The position numbers and the translations under genes were made by a program. Of a stretch of DNA of 10,937 bases, positions 1-6,042 are shown piece by piece. The stretch covers positions 1 to 10,937 of the forward strand of contig DKNZ01000056.1 in assembly GCA_002469845.1 (NCBI GenBank), in the 5' to 3' direction. The DNA is from Cellvibrionales bacterium UBA7375. GTDB taxonomy: Bacteria; Pseudomonadota; Gammaproteobacteria; Pseudomonadales; Porticoccaceae. Numbering within the stretch: position 1 is the first letter of the stretch; each line of letters begins with the position of its first letter. Below the pieces are notes generated by a model, which had not been told where the DNA came from, ran no database searches, and was given only the letters and a program-made list of their open reading frames with translations.

Positions 1-687
1 TTTTCTGACAGGAACAAGACGATCTTTATCGCCGGTAACTACATACACAGGTAAATGTTTTAAATCATCTAAGCTTGAGTATTTCCCATTAAATGATGGT
101 GCTAAGCAAGCTAAGCCAGTCCATACTTGAGGATAGGTTGCAGCTAAATGTAATGCCCCTCCACCGCCCATAGAATGACCAAGCAAGTAGATACGTTGAG
201 GATCAATCGAGAGGTCTTTTTTCACAATTTCTAAAACGTTCATGACATCTATCTCGCTTAACTCACCAAGGTTTTCTGGATCATTTGCTTTTCCAAACGC
301 AACACCGTCTTTGCCCTTTCCACGACTGCCATACCAGCCACGTTCGTTGTATCCATAGGGGGCAGCTATAACGTAGCCACGCTTTTCTGCCTCGGGGATA
401 ATTCCTTTGTAGTTAATGATTTGATTAGGATTACTGCGAAGCCCATGCAGAAGTATAATTAGAGGATAACTCTGAGATTCATCATAAGAATTAGGTATGT
501 ATAGAGTATAACTTTGGTCCTTGTTGGCTTGTTCAAAAAAGTAACTGTGGTTTAAAACTTCACCAAAGTCGTACTTATTAGCCGTTACGATCGTTTTGGG
601 GTTTTGATTTACATCAAATTTTGCCAGTGGTTTGGAACTGCAACCTACTAATAAAATTGCCAGTGTTATTGCCAGTATTTGATGCAT
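1..687 (-). CDS. Lipoprotein alpha/beta hydrolase (esterase/peptidase-like), C-terminus cut by window edge
   Basis: The first 229 residues of a secreted serine hydrolase are visible, starting at the ATG at 687-685 and running off the window. The N-terminus has a charge-poor hydrophobic signal ending in a lipobox-like LLVGC, with Cys16 as the probable lipidation site, so the protein is probably anchored to the outer or inner membrane facing the periplasm. The fold signatures are LIILLHG (about residues 76-82, oxyanion-hole strand), GHSMGGGG with nucleophile Ser172, and TGDKDRLVPV, in which Asp222 is the likely catalytic acid. The catalytic His should lie in the missing part. The pattern resembles predicted peptidases and PHB-depolymerase-like esterases (COG4099/prolyl oligopeptidase type). 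The substrate cannot be read from sequence. The fold call is strong; the specific enzyme name is not. Upstream GAG about 7 nt before ATG is only a weak ribosome site. Confidence 0.85.
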   Translation of the reverse strand, partial: MHQILAITLAILLVGCSSKPLAKFDVNQNPKTIVTANKYDFGEVLNHSYFFEQANKDQSYTLYIPNSYDESQSYPLIILLHGLRSNPNQIINYKGIIPEAEKRGYVIAAPYGYNERGWYGSRGKGKDGVAFGKANDPENLGELSEIDVMNVLEIVKKDLSIDPQRIYLLGHSMGGGGALHLAATYPQVWTGLACLAPSFNGKYSSLDDLKHLPVYVVTGDKDRLVPVRK

Positions 688-762
688 TTCTGTTCTCGAA
701 ATTAACCCTATGCTCAATTGTAATGTAACCAGATTTTTTTTGGGATGTTTATGATAGTTTGA

Positions 763-783
763 AATGCCATAGATTATGGTATT
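763..783. promoter_or_regulatory. 21-bp near-palindrome, possible operator upstream of the hydrolase gene
   Basis: AAT-n-CCATA-GAT-TATGG-n-ATT reads the same on both strands, except for one base pair in each arm and the three central bases. It lies 76 bp upstream of the hydrolase start and about 95 bp upstream of the promoter proposed for the YdjM-family gene. The size and symmetry suit a dimeric regulator. No cognate regulator can be named. Confidence 0.35.
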
Positions 784-796
784 CTCCGGTTACACG

Positions 797-886
797 GTGT
801 GAAAGTATCGGTGGGTTTTAAACGGTTTTGATTGATTTTTTGTCGGCTGAAGGCAAAGGTTCTACTTTCACACTTGTTTCACACTT
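797..886. repeat. TTTCACAC repeats: two tandem copies 11 bp apart plus one inverted copy
   Basis: TTTCACACTT occurs at 866-875 and again at 877-886, an offset of 11 bp or about one helical turn. An inverted copy is present upstream: GTGTGAAAGTA at 797-807 is the exact reverse complement of TACTTTCACAC at 863-873. The proximal direct copy supplies the proposed -35 element of the promoter at 878-905. This places all three copies where an activator or repressor of the downstream gene could bind. The repeats are seen directly; the operator role is inference. Confidence 0.45.
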
Positions 887-905
887 TTGAAAATATCAAT
901 ATAAT
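878..905 (+). promoter_or_regulatory. Sigma-70-like promoter for the YdjM-family gene
   Basis: TTCACA at 878-883 matches five of six bases of the -35 consensus. TATAAT at 900-905 is a perfect -10 hexamer, and the spacer is 16 bp. Transcription would start near 912 and give a leader of about 48 nt before the ATG at 960. The only purine-rich ribosome-site candidate, GGGAG at 936-940, is 19 nt from the start, which is longer than usual. Confidence 0.55.
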
Positions 906-959
906 CAATGGTTTACAATCATGATGTCATTGAGTGGGAGTAATATATAACTAATCATT

Positions 960-1979
960 ATGGATCCAATATCTCAAGGTACAGTTGGCGCAGCCTTTGC
1001 CCAGTCCTCAGCTAACAAAAATAATATTGTTAAGATTAGTGTTATCGGTTTTATTGCAGGAATGGCGCCTGATTTAGATGTTTTTATTAGGTCATCAACG
1101 GATCCAATTTTATTTCTTGAATATCATCGGCAGTTTACTCACTCGCTGTTTTTTATTCCGTTTGGCGCTTTGATGGTTACTTTTTTTCTATACCCTTTGT
1201 TTAGAAAAACTATGAGTCTAAAAACTGTCTATCTGGCAAGTTTTTTGGGTTATGCAACCCATGGGCTAATAGATGCCTGTACTTCTTATGGCACGCTACT
1301 CTTTTGGCCTTTCTCCAACGAGCGAGTGACTTGGAATAATATATCTATTGTCGATCCTTTGTTTACCATTCCTATCTTAATCCTTACAGGGACTGCAATA
1401 AAAACCAGAAAACGGTTGTTTAGTTTTTTTGCCATTGGATGGGTCGCTTTTTATCTGTCGTTAGGTTTTGTGCAGTATGAAAGAGCTTTATCAGCTTTGA
1501 ACGAGCTTGCTTATTCGAGAGGGCATAATCCAGAGCGTTTGACGCTTAAACCGTCCTTTGGAAATCTGATTTTGTGGAAGTCTATTTATCAGCATGAAGA
1601 AAATTTTTATATTGATGCTATTCGAACAGTTCGATCTTCAACCTGGTGTAGGGGAGAAAGCGTTGGAATATTTGATTACCAACGTCATCTACCCAATCTT
1701 AATAAAGATAGCCAGCAAAAGAAGGATATTGAAAGATTTCGTTGGTTTTCTCAGGATTATTTGGGCTTTGACAAAGAGAAAAACTTAGTTACCGATATTC
1801 GTTACTCAATGATCCCCAATCAAATTGCGCCTATGTGGGGGCTAGTTATTGATGATCAGCGTGATATCAATGAGCATGCAATTTGGTGGGCAAGTCGTGG
1901 TTTGGAGCAAGGTCAGTTAGATGTATTTAAACAGATGTTAATCGGTAAAAACTGTCGAGATAGTGCTTTAGCGCTTTAG
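960..1979 (+). CDS. YdjM-family (PF04307) membrane-bound putative metal-dependent hydrolase
   Basis: This 339-residue protein opens with MDPISQGTVGAAFAQ, a form of the conserved MD-x-x-TQ-x-x-x-G-A-A start of the YdjM/LexA-regulated inner-membrane hydrolase family, which supports ATG960; an in-frame stop lies just upstream at 948-950. Family motifs are APDLD (Asp38 and Asp40), HR and FTHS (His56, Thr60, His61), YATHGLID (His101, Asp105) and VDP (Asp132). These polar residues sit at the ends of hydrophobic helices and are proposed metal ligands. About five membrane segments occupy residues 25-170. The remaining 170 residues are soluble and rich in Trp, Tyr and charged residues. The true substrate of the family is unknown. 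It converges with the XRE gene, leaving only two bases between stop codons, and no terminator is evident there. Confidence 0.88.
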   Translation: MDPISQGTVGAAFAQSSANKNNIVKISVIGFIAGMAPDLDVFIRSSTDPILFLEYHRQFTHSLFFIPFGALMVTFFLYPLFRKTMSLKTVYLASFLGYATHGLIDACTSYGTLLFWPFSNERVTWNNISIVDPLFTIPILILTGTAIKTRKRLFSFFAIGWVAFYLSLGFVQYERALSALNELAYSRGHNPERLTLKPSFGNLILWKSIYQHEENFYIDAIRTVRSSTWCRGESVGIFDYQRHLPNLNKDSQQKKDIERFRWFSQDYLGFDKEKNLVTDIRYSMIPNQIAPMWGLVIDDQRDINEHAIWWASRGLEQGQLDVFKQMLIGKNCRDSALAL

Positions 1980-1981
1980 CT

Positions 1982-2197
1982 TTATTCAGGCAATTCAAAG
2001 ATCTCTTCAACCGAGCAGTTGAGAGTTTTGGCAATCTTTAATGCCAACACGGTCGAAGGAATATAAACGCCATTTTCAACAGCATTAATACTTTTTCGTG
2101 ATACATCAGCACTCTCAGAGAGCTGCTGTTGAGTCAGCCCTCTGGCTTTGCGAATCTGCTGCAGATTATTTTGCAGCTTTTCGTGGTTTTTACCCAT
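1982..2197 (-). CDS. Small XRE-family helix-turn-helix regulator
   Basis: At 71 residues this is close to a bare Cro/CI-type DNA-binding domain. Helices 2 and 3 lie in LTQQQLSESADVSRKSINAVENG (roughly residues 21-43 by eye), followed by the family's typical YIPSTVLALKIAKTLNCSVEEIF end. It resembles the short YozG-like regulators of about 67 residues found in many bacteria. The start lies 2 bp after the stop of the upstream membrane-protein gene. Its ribosome site (GAAGAAAAG) falls within that gene's last codons, so the two are almost certainly co-transcribed and probably translationally coupled. Autoregulation through the inverted repeat upstream of the operon is plausible but inferred. The family call is firm; the target genes are unknown. 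Confidence 0.93.
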   Translation of the reverse strand: MGKNHEKLQNNLQQIRKARGLTQQQLSESADVSRKSINAVENGVYIPSTVLALKIAKTLNCSVEEIFELPE

Positions 2198-2199
2198 GG

Positions 2200-2586
2200 C
2201 TACTTTTCTTCAAAATCTTCAACAGCTTTTGATAATAGGGCGCTATCATTGGGAAAAATATATCCCGCAATTATGGTGCCAATGCCAATTGCGCCAACTA
2301 GAAGACCAACACCTTTGATAACACTGCCTAAGGCAACAGCACCTAAAAGATACAAACCAATACCCACAAATAAGGTGATGGTGCCGCTTCTTCTATGATT
2401 TATAGGCTCTTTTTTGCCCTGTAGCTGATCAAGAATTTTCGTAATCTCAGCGGGATCTTGAATGTTTTTAGAGATTTCAATAAGCGTGCTTCTTTTGTTT
2501 TTTTCTTCAAAATATAACCAAGTAAATACGCCTAAGGGGATAATTATTCCCGCCAAAATTCCTAATATAGGGATAAGTTCTGCCAT
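2200..2586 (-). CDS. Three-helix membrane protein, possibly DUF6249 family, paired with the XRE regulator
   Basis: The start is taken at the ATG at 2586-2584 (MAELIPILGIL), giving 128 residues, because AGAGA lies just upstream. An in-frame ATG at 2625 would add 13 residues with no ribosome site and would run into the proposed promoter. Membrane segments are roughly residues 4-25, 68-88 and 91-111. Between the first two is a charged, helical loop (residues 27-66) rich in Lys and Glu, and the tail VEDFEEK is acidic. The first helix followed by a Tyr/Phe-Glu-Glu-Lys stretch recalls DUF6249 proteins, but I hold that name loosely. It is the first gene of a two-gene operon with the XRE regulator; in such pairs the membrane protein's role is unknown. 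No catalytic motif is visible. Confidence 0.8.
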   Translation of the reverse strand: MAELIPILGILAGIIIPLGVFTWLYFEEKNKRSTLIEISKNIQDPAEITKILDQLQGKKEPINHRRSGTITLFVGIGLYLLGAVALGSVIKGVGLLVGAIGIGTIIAGYIFPNDSALLSKAVEDFEEK

Positions 2587-2604
2587 GATAGTCTCTTTCT
2601 GTAA

Positions 2605-2653
2605 AATGTAACGTAAAAGTATCATTTTGTTGAAGTGAAGTAAAGGTTACATT
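2605..2653 (-). promoter_or_regulatory. Promoter flanked by inverted GTTACATT half-sites, likely control region of the membrane protein/XRE operon
   Basis: On the minus strand the order is AATGTAAC (2653-2646), a -35-like TTTACT (2644-2639), a 17-bp spacer, a -10-like TACTTT (2621-2616), and GTTACATT (2612-2605). The two octamers are exact inverted copies bracketing the core promoter, the layout expected for an autoregulated promoter. The -35 matches four of six consensus bases and the -10 only three, so the promoter is weaker evidence than the repeat. The start codon follows 19 bp after the second half-site. Confidence 0.4.
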
Positions 2654-2666
2654 AATAAATATGTTT

Positions 2667-2696
2667 TTGATAATTATCTGAGTAACAGGTTTTATT
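2667..2696 (+). promoter_or_regulatory. Possible promoter for the small lipoprotein gene
   Basis: TTGATA at 2667-2672 (five of six) and TTTATT at 2691-2696 (four of six) are separated by 18 bp, giving a leader of about 70 nt. Within that leader a 12-bp palindrome, AACGC-TG-GCGTT (2736-2747), lies 23 bp before the start codon and may be an operator. The surrounding DNA is very AT-rich, so chance matches are easy. Confidence 0.3.
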
Positions 2697-2770
2697 TTGT
2701 GGCTTTTTTTCTTGAATCCTGATGACAGCAGATAAAACGCTGGCGTTCATTTTATTTTAAGGAATCACCT

Positions 2771-2938
2771 ATGTTTAAAAAATTACTAATCTGTCTGATG
2801 ATTGCTGGTCTTGGCGAATGCACTCTTCTATCTATTCCTTTGGCTGTAGTGGATACGGCGGCGGGTATTGTTAAGCTGCCAATTACCGCGGTTGATTCGG
2901 TGATTGATGCGATTAATGAAGACGAAGACGAAGAGTAA
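2771..2938 (+). CDS. Small lipoprotein-like protein, 55 residues
   Basis: The ATG at 2771 has AAGGA at a good distance (2759-2763). The product begins MFKKLLICLMIAGLGECTLL, a short positively charged start followed by a hydrophobic stretch ending at Cys17. The rest has a spaced hydrophobic/Asp pattern (PLAVVDTAAGIVKLPITAVD, then SVIDAIN) and an acidic tail, EDEDEE. This layout closely resembles the tiny lipoproteins annotated as NF038104/DUF6726 in gammaproteobacteria, in which a Cys is followed by repeated P-x-x-VVDTA/V-LP units. The odd point is Glu at the -1 position of the lipobox (LGEC instead of Gly/Ala/Ser), which would be expected to hinder signal peptidase II. The stop lies 10 bp before the convergent epmB stop codon. 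It is short but has a ribosome site and a coherent composition. Confidence 0.75.
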   Translation: MFKKLLICLMIAGLGECTLLSIPLAVVDTAAGIVKLPITAVDSVIDAINEDEDEE

Positions 2939-2942
2939 TCTT

Positions 2943-2957
2943 ATTCTTTTAAAGAAT
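2943..2957. terminator. Weak A/T-rich inverted repeat between convergent genes
   Basis: ATTCTTT-T-AAAGAAT is a perfect 7-bp inverted repeat overlapping the epmB stop codon. On the plus strand it is followed by a short T run (2962-2966). It lies between the convergent ends of the small lipoprotein gene and epmB, where a bidirectional terminator would be expected. The stem is mostly A/T and the loop would have to open the inner pairs, so termination would be weak. Confidence 0.3.
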
Positions 2958-3962
2958 CAGACTTTTTGCGCTTTCTCCCGCTCTTTCCTGTACCAATTTT
3001 GGCACTAGAAACCCGGGTAATTCAGTTTGAATTTGGCTAAAAATTTCCACAGCTTGACCCTTGGGTATATCGAAGTGGCTAGCACCCTGAACAGGGTCTA
3101 ACATATGCAGGTAATAGGGCATAATACCTGCATCAAAGAGTTTTTCACTTAAAGCAATGAGTTGGTCGCTGCTGTCATTGATGCCTTTAAGCAATACACT
3201 TTGATTAAGTACGCTGATACCAGCTTGCTTTAATCGATCAACCCCTTGGCTAAGCTCTGTGCTTATTTCATTGGCATGATTAATATGCAACACAAAGGTG
3301 GGTTTTAGTCGAGTATGGCCTAACCAGTTTATGAGTGGCTCGTCGATTCTAGCGGGGATAACCACGGGTAATCGGCTGTGGATACGCAGTCGTTTAATAT
3401 GTGAAATAGATTCTATTTCAGCGGTTAGCCAACGTAAAAAATTATCATTAGCCGCCAGTGGATCGCCGCCGCTGTATATCACTTCGTTAATTTCTGGTTT
3501 GGTTTTTAAATAGTCTAACGCCTCGAGCCACTGTTGCTTACTTTGGCGGTTTTCATCGTAGGGAAAGTGTCGGCGAAAACAGTAGCGACAGTTAATAGCG
3601 CAATTAGGGCTGATAATCATCAGCACTCTATTGTGATATTTATGTACAATGCCCGGCACTGGATTGTAGTTGGATTCATCCACTGGATCGGTGCTGAAAT
3701 TGCTATCGATAGCAAGCTCTGACGAAATAGGTAATACTTGTTTTAGTAGTGGATCATTTGGGTTGCCATATTCCATTAGTTGAACAAAGGGCTGTGGTAC
3801 TTTAATAGGGAAATCAATAGCGGCTTGCTCGGTGGCACTCAAATCATCGGCATTGAGCCCCAGTTGGATGAGTAAATCATCAATTGAGCTGACACAGTGA
3901 CTTAGTTCAGCTTTCCAGTCTGAATAAAGATTAATCGGTTGGCTTATAGGGCTAATTGACAT
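2949..3962 (-). CDS. epmB: EF-P beta-lysylation enzyme EpmB (lysine 2,3-aminomutase-like radical SAM)
   Basis: EpmB converts (S)-alpha-lysine to (R)-beta-lysine, which EpmA attaches to a conserved lysine of elongation factor P to relieve ribosome stalling at polyproline. The 337-residue protein has the radical-SAM cluster CAINCRYCFRRHFPY with Cys121, Cys125 and Cys128. It also has SGGDPL, the IKRLRIHSRLPVVIPARI strand, LHINHANE, NQSVLL, MPYYLHMLDPVQGASHF, and near the C-terminus AGESAKS, where Lys333 is the expected PLP-binding lysine. Similarity to E. coli YjeK/EpmB, recalled from memory, runs end to end. In many relatives epmB sits divergently beside efp; here the divergent neighbour is tadA, and neither efp nor epmA is in the window. 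No clear Shine-Dalgarno sequence precedes the ATG at 3962-3960. Confidence 0.96.
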   Translation of the reverse strand: MSISPISQPINLYSDWKAELSHCVSSIDDLLIQLGLNADDLSATEQAAIDFPIKVPQPFVQLMEYGNPNDPLLKQVLPISSELAIDSNFSTDPVDESNYNPVPGIVHKYHNRVLMIISPNCAINCRYCFRRHFPYDENRQSKQQWLEALDYLKTKPEINEVIYSGGDPLAANDNFLRWLTAEIESISHIKRLRIHSRLPVVIPARIDEPLINWLGHTRLKPTFVLHINHANEISTELSQGVDRLKQAGISVLNQSVLLKGINDSSDQLIALSEKLFDAGIMPYYLHMLDPVQGASHFDIPKGQAVEIFSQIQTELPGFLVPKLVQERAGESAKSLIL

Positions 3963-3980
3963 TTAATAGTAGTTTAAACA

Positions 3981-4010
3981 TTGTCTATAACATCGAGTTT
4001 ACGCTATTTT
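3981..4010 (+). promoter_or_regulatory. Possible tadA promoter in the epmB-tadA divergent gap
   Basis: TTGTCT (3981-3986, four of six) and TATTTT (4005-4010, four of six) are separated by 18 bp. Transcription starting near 4017 would leave a leader of about 26 nt before the TTG start at 4043. It would also exclude the upstream in-frame ATG at 3956 from the message. Confidence 0.3.
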
Positions 4011-4030
4011 TTGTTAAGCGTGGCGATTAC

Positions 4031-4045
4031 AGGAATAATTTTTTG
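4031..4045 (+). promoter_or_regulatory. Ribosome binding site that decides a TTG start for tadA
   Basis: AGGA at 4031-4034 is followed after 8 nt by the in-frame TTG at 4043-4045. The alternatives are poorer. ATG3956 has no ribosome site, lies within the first codons of divergent epmB and adds a 29-residue extension that does not look like TadA. ATG4064 (Met inside AFMRQAL) has no purine-rich stretch at the right distance and would cut into the first conserved helix. Confidence 0.6.
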
Positions 4046-4492
4046 GAAAATGATAGCGCCTTTATGAGGCAAGCGTTGGACTTAGCAAAACAGGCCGCCA
4101 GAATAGAGGAAGTGCCAGTGGGTGCTATTGTGGTTGCTAATGGCGAGGTCATTGGTCGAGGGTTTAATTGCCCTATAGACTCTAAGGATCCAACTGCTCA
4201 TGCAGAAATTGTCGCCATGCGTGACGCGGCGAAAAATCTGGGAAACTATCGATTATCCGGTTGTGAGCTCTATGTGACTATTGAGCCCTGTACTATGTGT
4301 TTGGGTGCTATGGTGCATGCGCGTATTAAGCGCGTTATTTTTGGCGCGCCGGAACCTCGTTCCGGTGCTTTTGTGAGTAATCCTATGTTGATGGATGCCG
4401 ATCACCTTAATCATAAACTCGATTGGTCTGGTGGGGTTCTTGAAAAGGACTGTAGTGAATTGATGAAGGGATTTTTTAAAGGCCGAAGGTAG
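4043..4492 (+). CDS. tadA: tRNA-specific adenosine deaminase TadA
   Basis: TadA deaminates A34 to inosine in the anticodon of tRNA-Arg(ACG) so that one tRNA reads CGU, CGC and CGA. From the TTG start the protein has 149 residues. It contains the deaminase signature TAHAE (zinc ligand His53 and proton-shuttling Glu55) and PCTMC (zinc ligands Cys83 and Cys86). It also has NYRL, FGAPEPRSGA and a C-terminal helix ending LMKGFFKGRR. It is shorter than E. coli TadA by roughly the lysine-rich tail found there. The gene converges on mltF with a 14-bp gap; together with purL this repeats the gene order I recall in E. coli. Function is nearly certain; only the start codon is open. Confidence 0.95.
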   Translation: MENDSAFMRQALDLAKQAARIEEVPVGAIVVANGEVIGRGFNCPIDSKDPTAHAEIVAMRDAAKNLGNYRLSGCELYVTIEPCTMCLGAMVHARIKRVIFGAPEPRSGAFVSNPMLMDADHLNHKLDWSGGVLEKDCSELMKGFFKGRR

Positions 4493-4506
4493 CTTTAATT
4501 TACGCT

Positions 4507-5955
4507 TTACAACGAATCTGGGGCTGTGGGTTGCCAGTTGTCTAGGGCATTAGTTTCTATGCTATCTATGGTGGGTTGTTTGGATACAGAGTTGAGTTGT
4601 AGGTAAGATCTGTAGTACTGAATATTGTCCACATAGATAACCGGCTCGTTTCCTCGTGCATAACCTCTTTTTACCGTGCTGTAGTACTGCTTTTTACTGA
4701 GTAGCGGCAGGTGTTTGCGCACATCTTCCCAACTATCTGGGTTGTGATTATTGCGTACGGTGAGTATTCGTGCATCCTCTAAATGCCCAAAGCCAACATT
4801 ATAGGCAGCTAGAGCGAAAAGGGTACGATCTGGATCATTGATGCGTTTGGGTAGGCGCGATTTTAGTTTTAGAAAATAAGCGACTCCGCCTTCTAGACTC
4901 TGGATAGGATCCAGTCGATTGGTTACATTCATTTCTTTGGCGGTATCCAGTGTCAGCATCATTAAGCCGCGCACACCGGTTGGCGATTTGGCCCGAGGAT
5001 TCCAGTGTGATTCTTGATAGGCAATAGCGGCAATAAGGTGCCAGTCCAGATTATTTTTTTCTGCAATTTGCTTAAACAATAATTCATATTTGGGGAGTCG
5101 TTTGCGCACTAACTGGCCAAGTTGTTGTGAGTTTGCGGCTGAAAAGTGTTTTGTCTGTGAGAAGATCTGTTGTTTAACCCCGTCTAATTGACCGCTATCG
5201 GAATATTGTTTTAAAAAGCGATTTGCCGCGGCTAAAAGTGTGCCATCTCCGCGTTCTGGAAACGCCCATGCAATAGCCTGGGGCTTGGTTATATCAAATG
5301 CCTTGCGTGCATTTGGGTAGATATGCCGGCTTATTTCGAATGCTATTGAATCAGCTACGGTATAACTAATTTCACCATCATGTACTTTGCGAATCATTTC
5401 GCTTATTTCTGCATCATTTTCTTCAATCCATTGCAGGTTAGGTAGTTGTTGGCCAAGTTGTTTGAGATTTTCACTATGTGACGAGTTGGCAATAACTGAT
5501 AAGTCCCCCTGCAGGTCTTTCATCGATTGGGGTTTTTTGTCACCTGCACGATAAATTAATTGCTGAACAACTTGATGGTAGGGTGTGGAGAATCTAAATG
5601 ATTTTCCGCGATCAGCTGTACTCACTAGGTTCGCCGCGGCAAAGTCACCCTGTGGCCCCCCAACTGACAGCAATAAACTCGAAAGCGTAGATTTTGTTGT
5701 TACTTTTAATTCTACCCCTAAGCTATCTGCGAATGCTTTTGCTACTAAATATTCAAAGCCATTTTTACCGTCGCCGTCCTCAAAATAAGTGGTAGCTCCG
5801 GGCAGGGTCAAGACCACAAGATGCCCGCGTTTTATTACTTTTTCGAGATCGCTAATATGGGTGCTATCAGAAATATACGCCAAGCATAGTAGGGCAATAG
5901 CTATAAGCATGACGCGATTGCGAAAAATTTTCATGCCTGTGGATAATGAATCCAT
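4507..5955 (-). CDS. mltF: Membrane-bound lytic murein transglycosylase F (MltF)
   Basis: MltF cleaves the MurNAc-GlcNAc bond of peptidoglycan to form 1,6-anhydroMurNAc ends, acting in the periplasm at the outer membrane. The 482-residue protein starts with a signal/anchor helix (about residues 9-28). Next is a periplasmic solute-binding (SBP_bac_3-like) regulatory domain at about 40-268, including GFEYLVAKAFADSLGVEL. The SLT catalytic domain runs from about 288 to 440, with catalytic Glu315 in AYQESHWNP, then GVRGLMMLT and LAAYNVGFGHL. Cys24 in the signal region lacks a proper lipobox (LLC), so lipidation is unlikely. AAGG lies 7 nt before ATG5955, favouring that start; Met8 (ATG at 5934) has only AGG one base away but gives a more typical MKIFRNR signal start. 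It is divergent from purL and convergent with tadA. Confidence 0.95.
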   Translation of the reverse strand: MDSLSTGMKIFRNRVMLIAIALLCLAYISDSTHISDLEKVIKRGHLVVLTLPGATTYFEDGDGKNGFEYLVAKAFADSLGVELKVTTKSTLSSLLLSVGGPQGDFAAANLVSTADRGKSFRFSTPYHQVVQQLIYRAGDKKPQSMKDLQGDLSVIANSSHSENLKQLGQQLPNLQWIEENDAEISEMIRKVHDGEISYTVADSIAFEISRHIYPNARKAFDITKPQAIAWAFPERGDGTLLAAANRFLKQYSDSGQLDGVKQQIFSQTKHFSAANSQQLGQLVRKRLPKYELLFKQIAEKNNLDWHLIAAIAYQESHWNPRAKSPTGVRGLMMLTLDTAKEMNVTNRLDPIQSLEGGVAYFLKLKSRLPKRINDPDRTLFALAAYNVGFGHLEDARILTVRNNHNPDSWEDVRKHLPLLSKKQYYSTVKRGYARGNEPVIYVDNIQYYRSYLQLNSVSKQPTIDSIETNALDNWQPTAPDSL

Positions 5956-6042
5956 TAATAACCTTGCCTAATGTACTAAGTGGGATATTTTTGTTTTTAT
6001 CGTAAATATTTTACATGGTTTACAGGTTATAGCTAAATTTCT

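Noticed and set aside
1965..1980. Tandem GCTTTAGC GCTTTAGC at the end of the YdjM-family gene
   Set aside because: Two 8-bp units inside coding sequence encoding Ala-Leu-Ala-Leu; too short to be a meaningful repeat and not a hairpin terminator.
2129..2398. 89-residue plus-strand frame antisense to the XRE and membrane-protein genes
   Set aside because: It mirrors two well-supported minus-strand genes; its Pro/Thr-rich composition is the product of reading the antisense strand.
2200..2625. Longer start of the membrane-protein gene at 2625
   Set aside because: The extra 13 residues have no ribosome site and would overlap the proposed promoter and inverted repeat; ATG2586 has AGAGA in place and starts with a typical membrane helix.
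4476..4498. Imperfect stem TTAAAGGC...GCTTTAA between convergent tadA and mltF as a terminator
   Set aside because: The stem needs a bulge, is A/T-rich, overlaps the end of tadA, and is not followed by a T run on either strand.
4922..4929. A further GTTACATT word inside mltF
   Set aside because: It falls in conserved coding sequence (the complement encodes part of EMNVTN) and is most likely chance; it also tempers the significance of single occurrences elsewhere.
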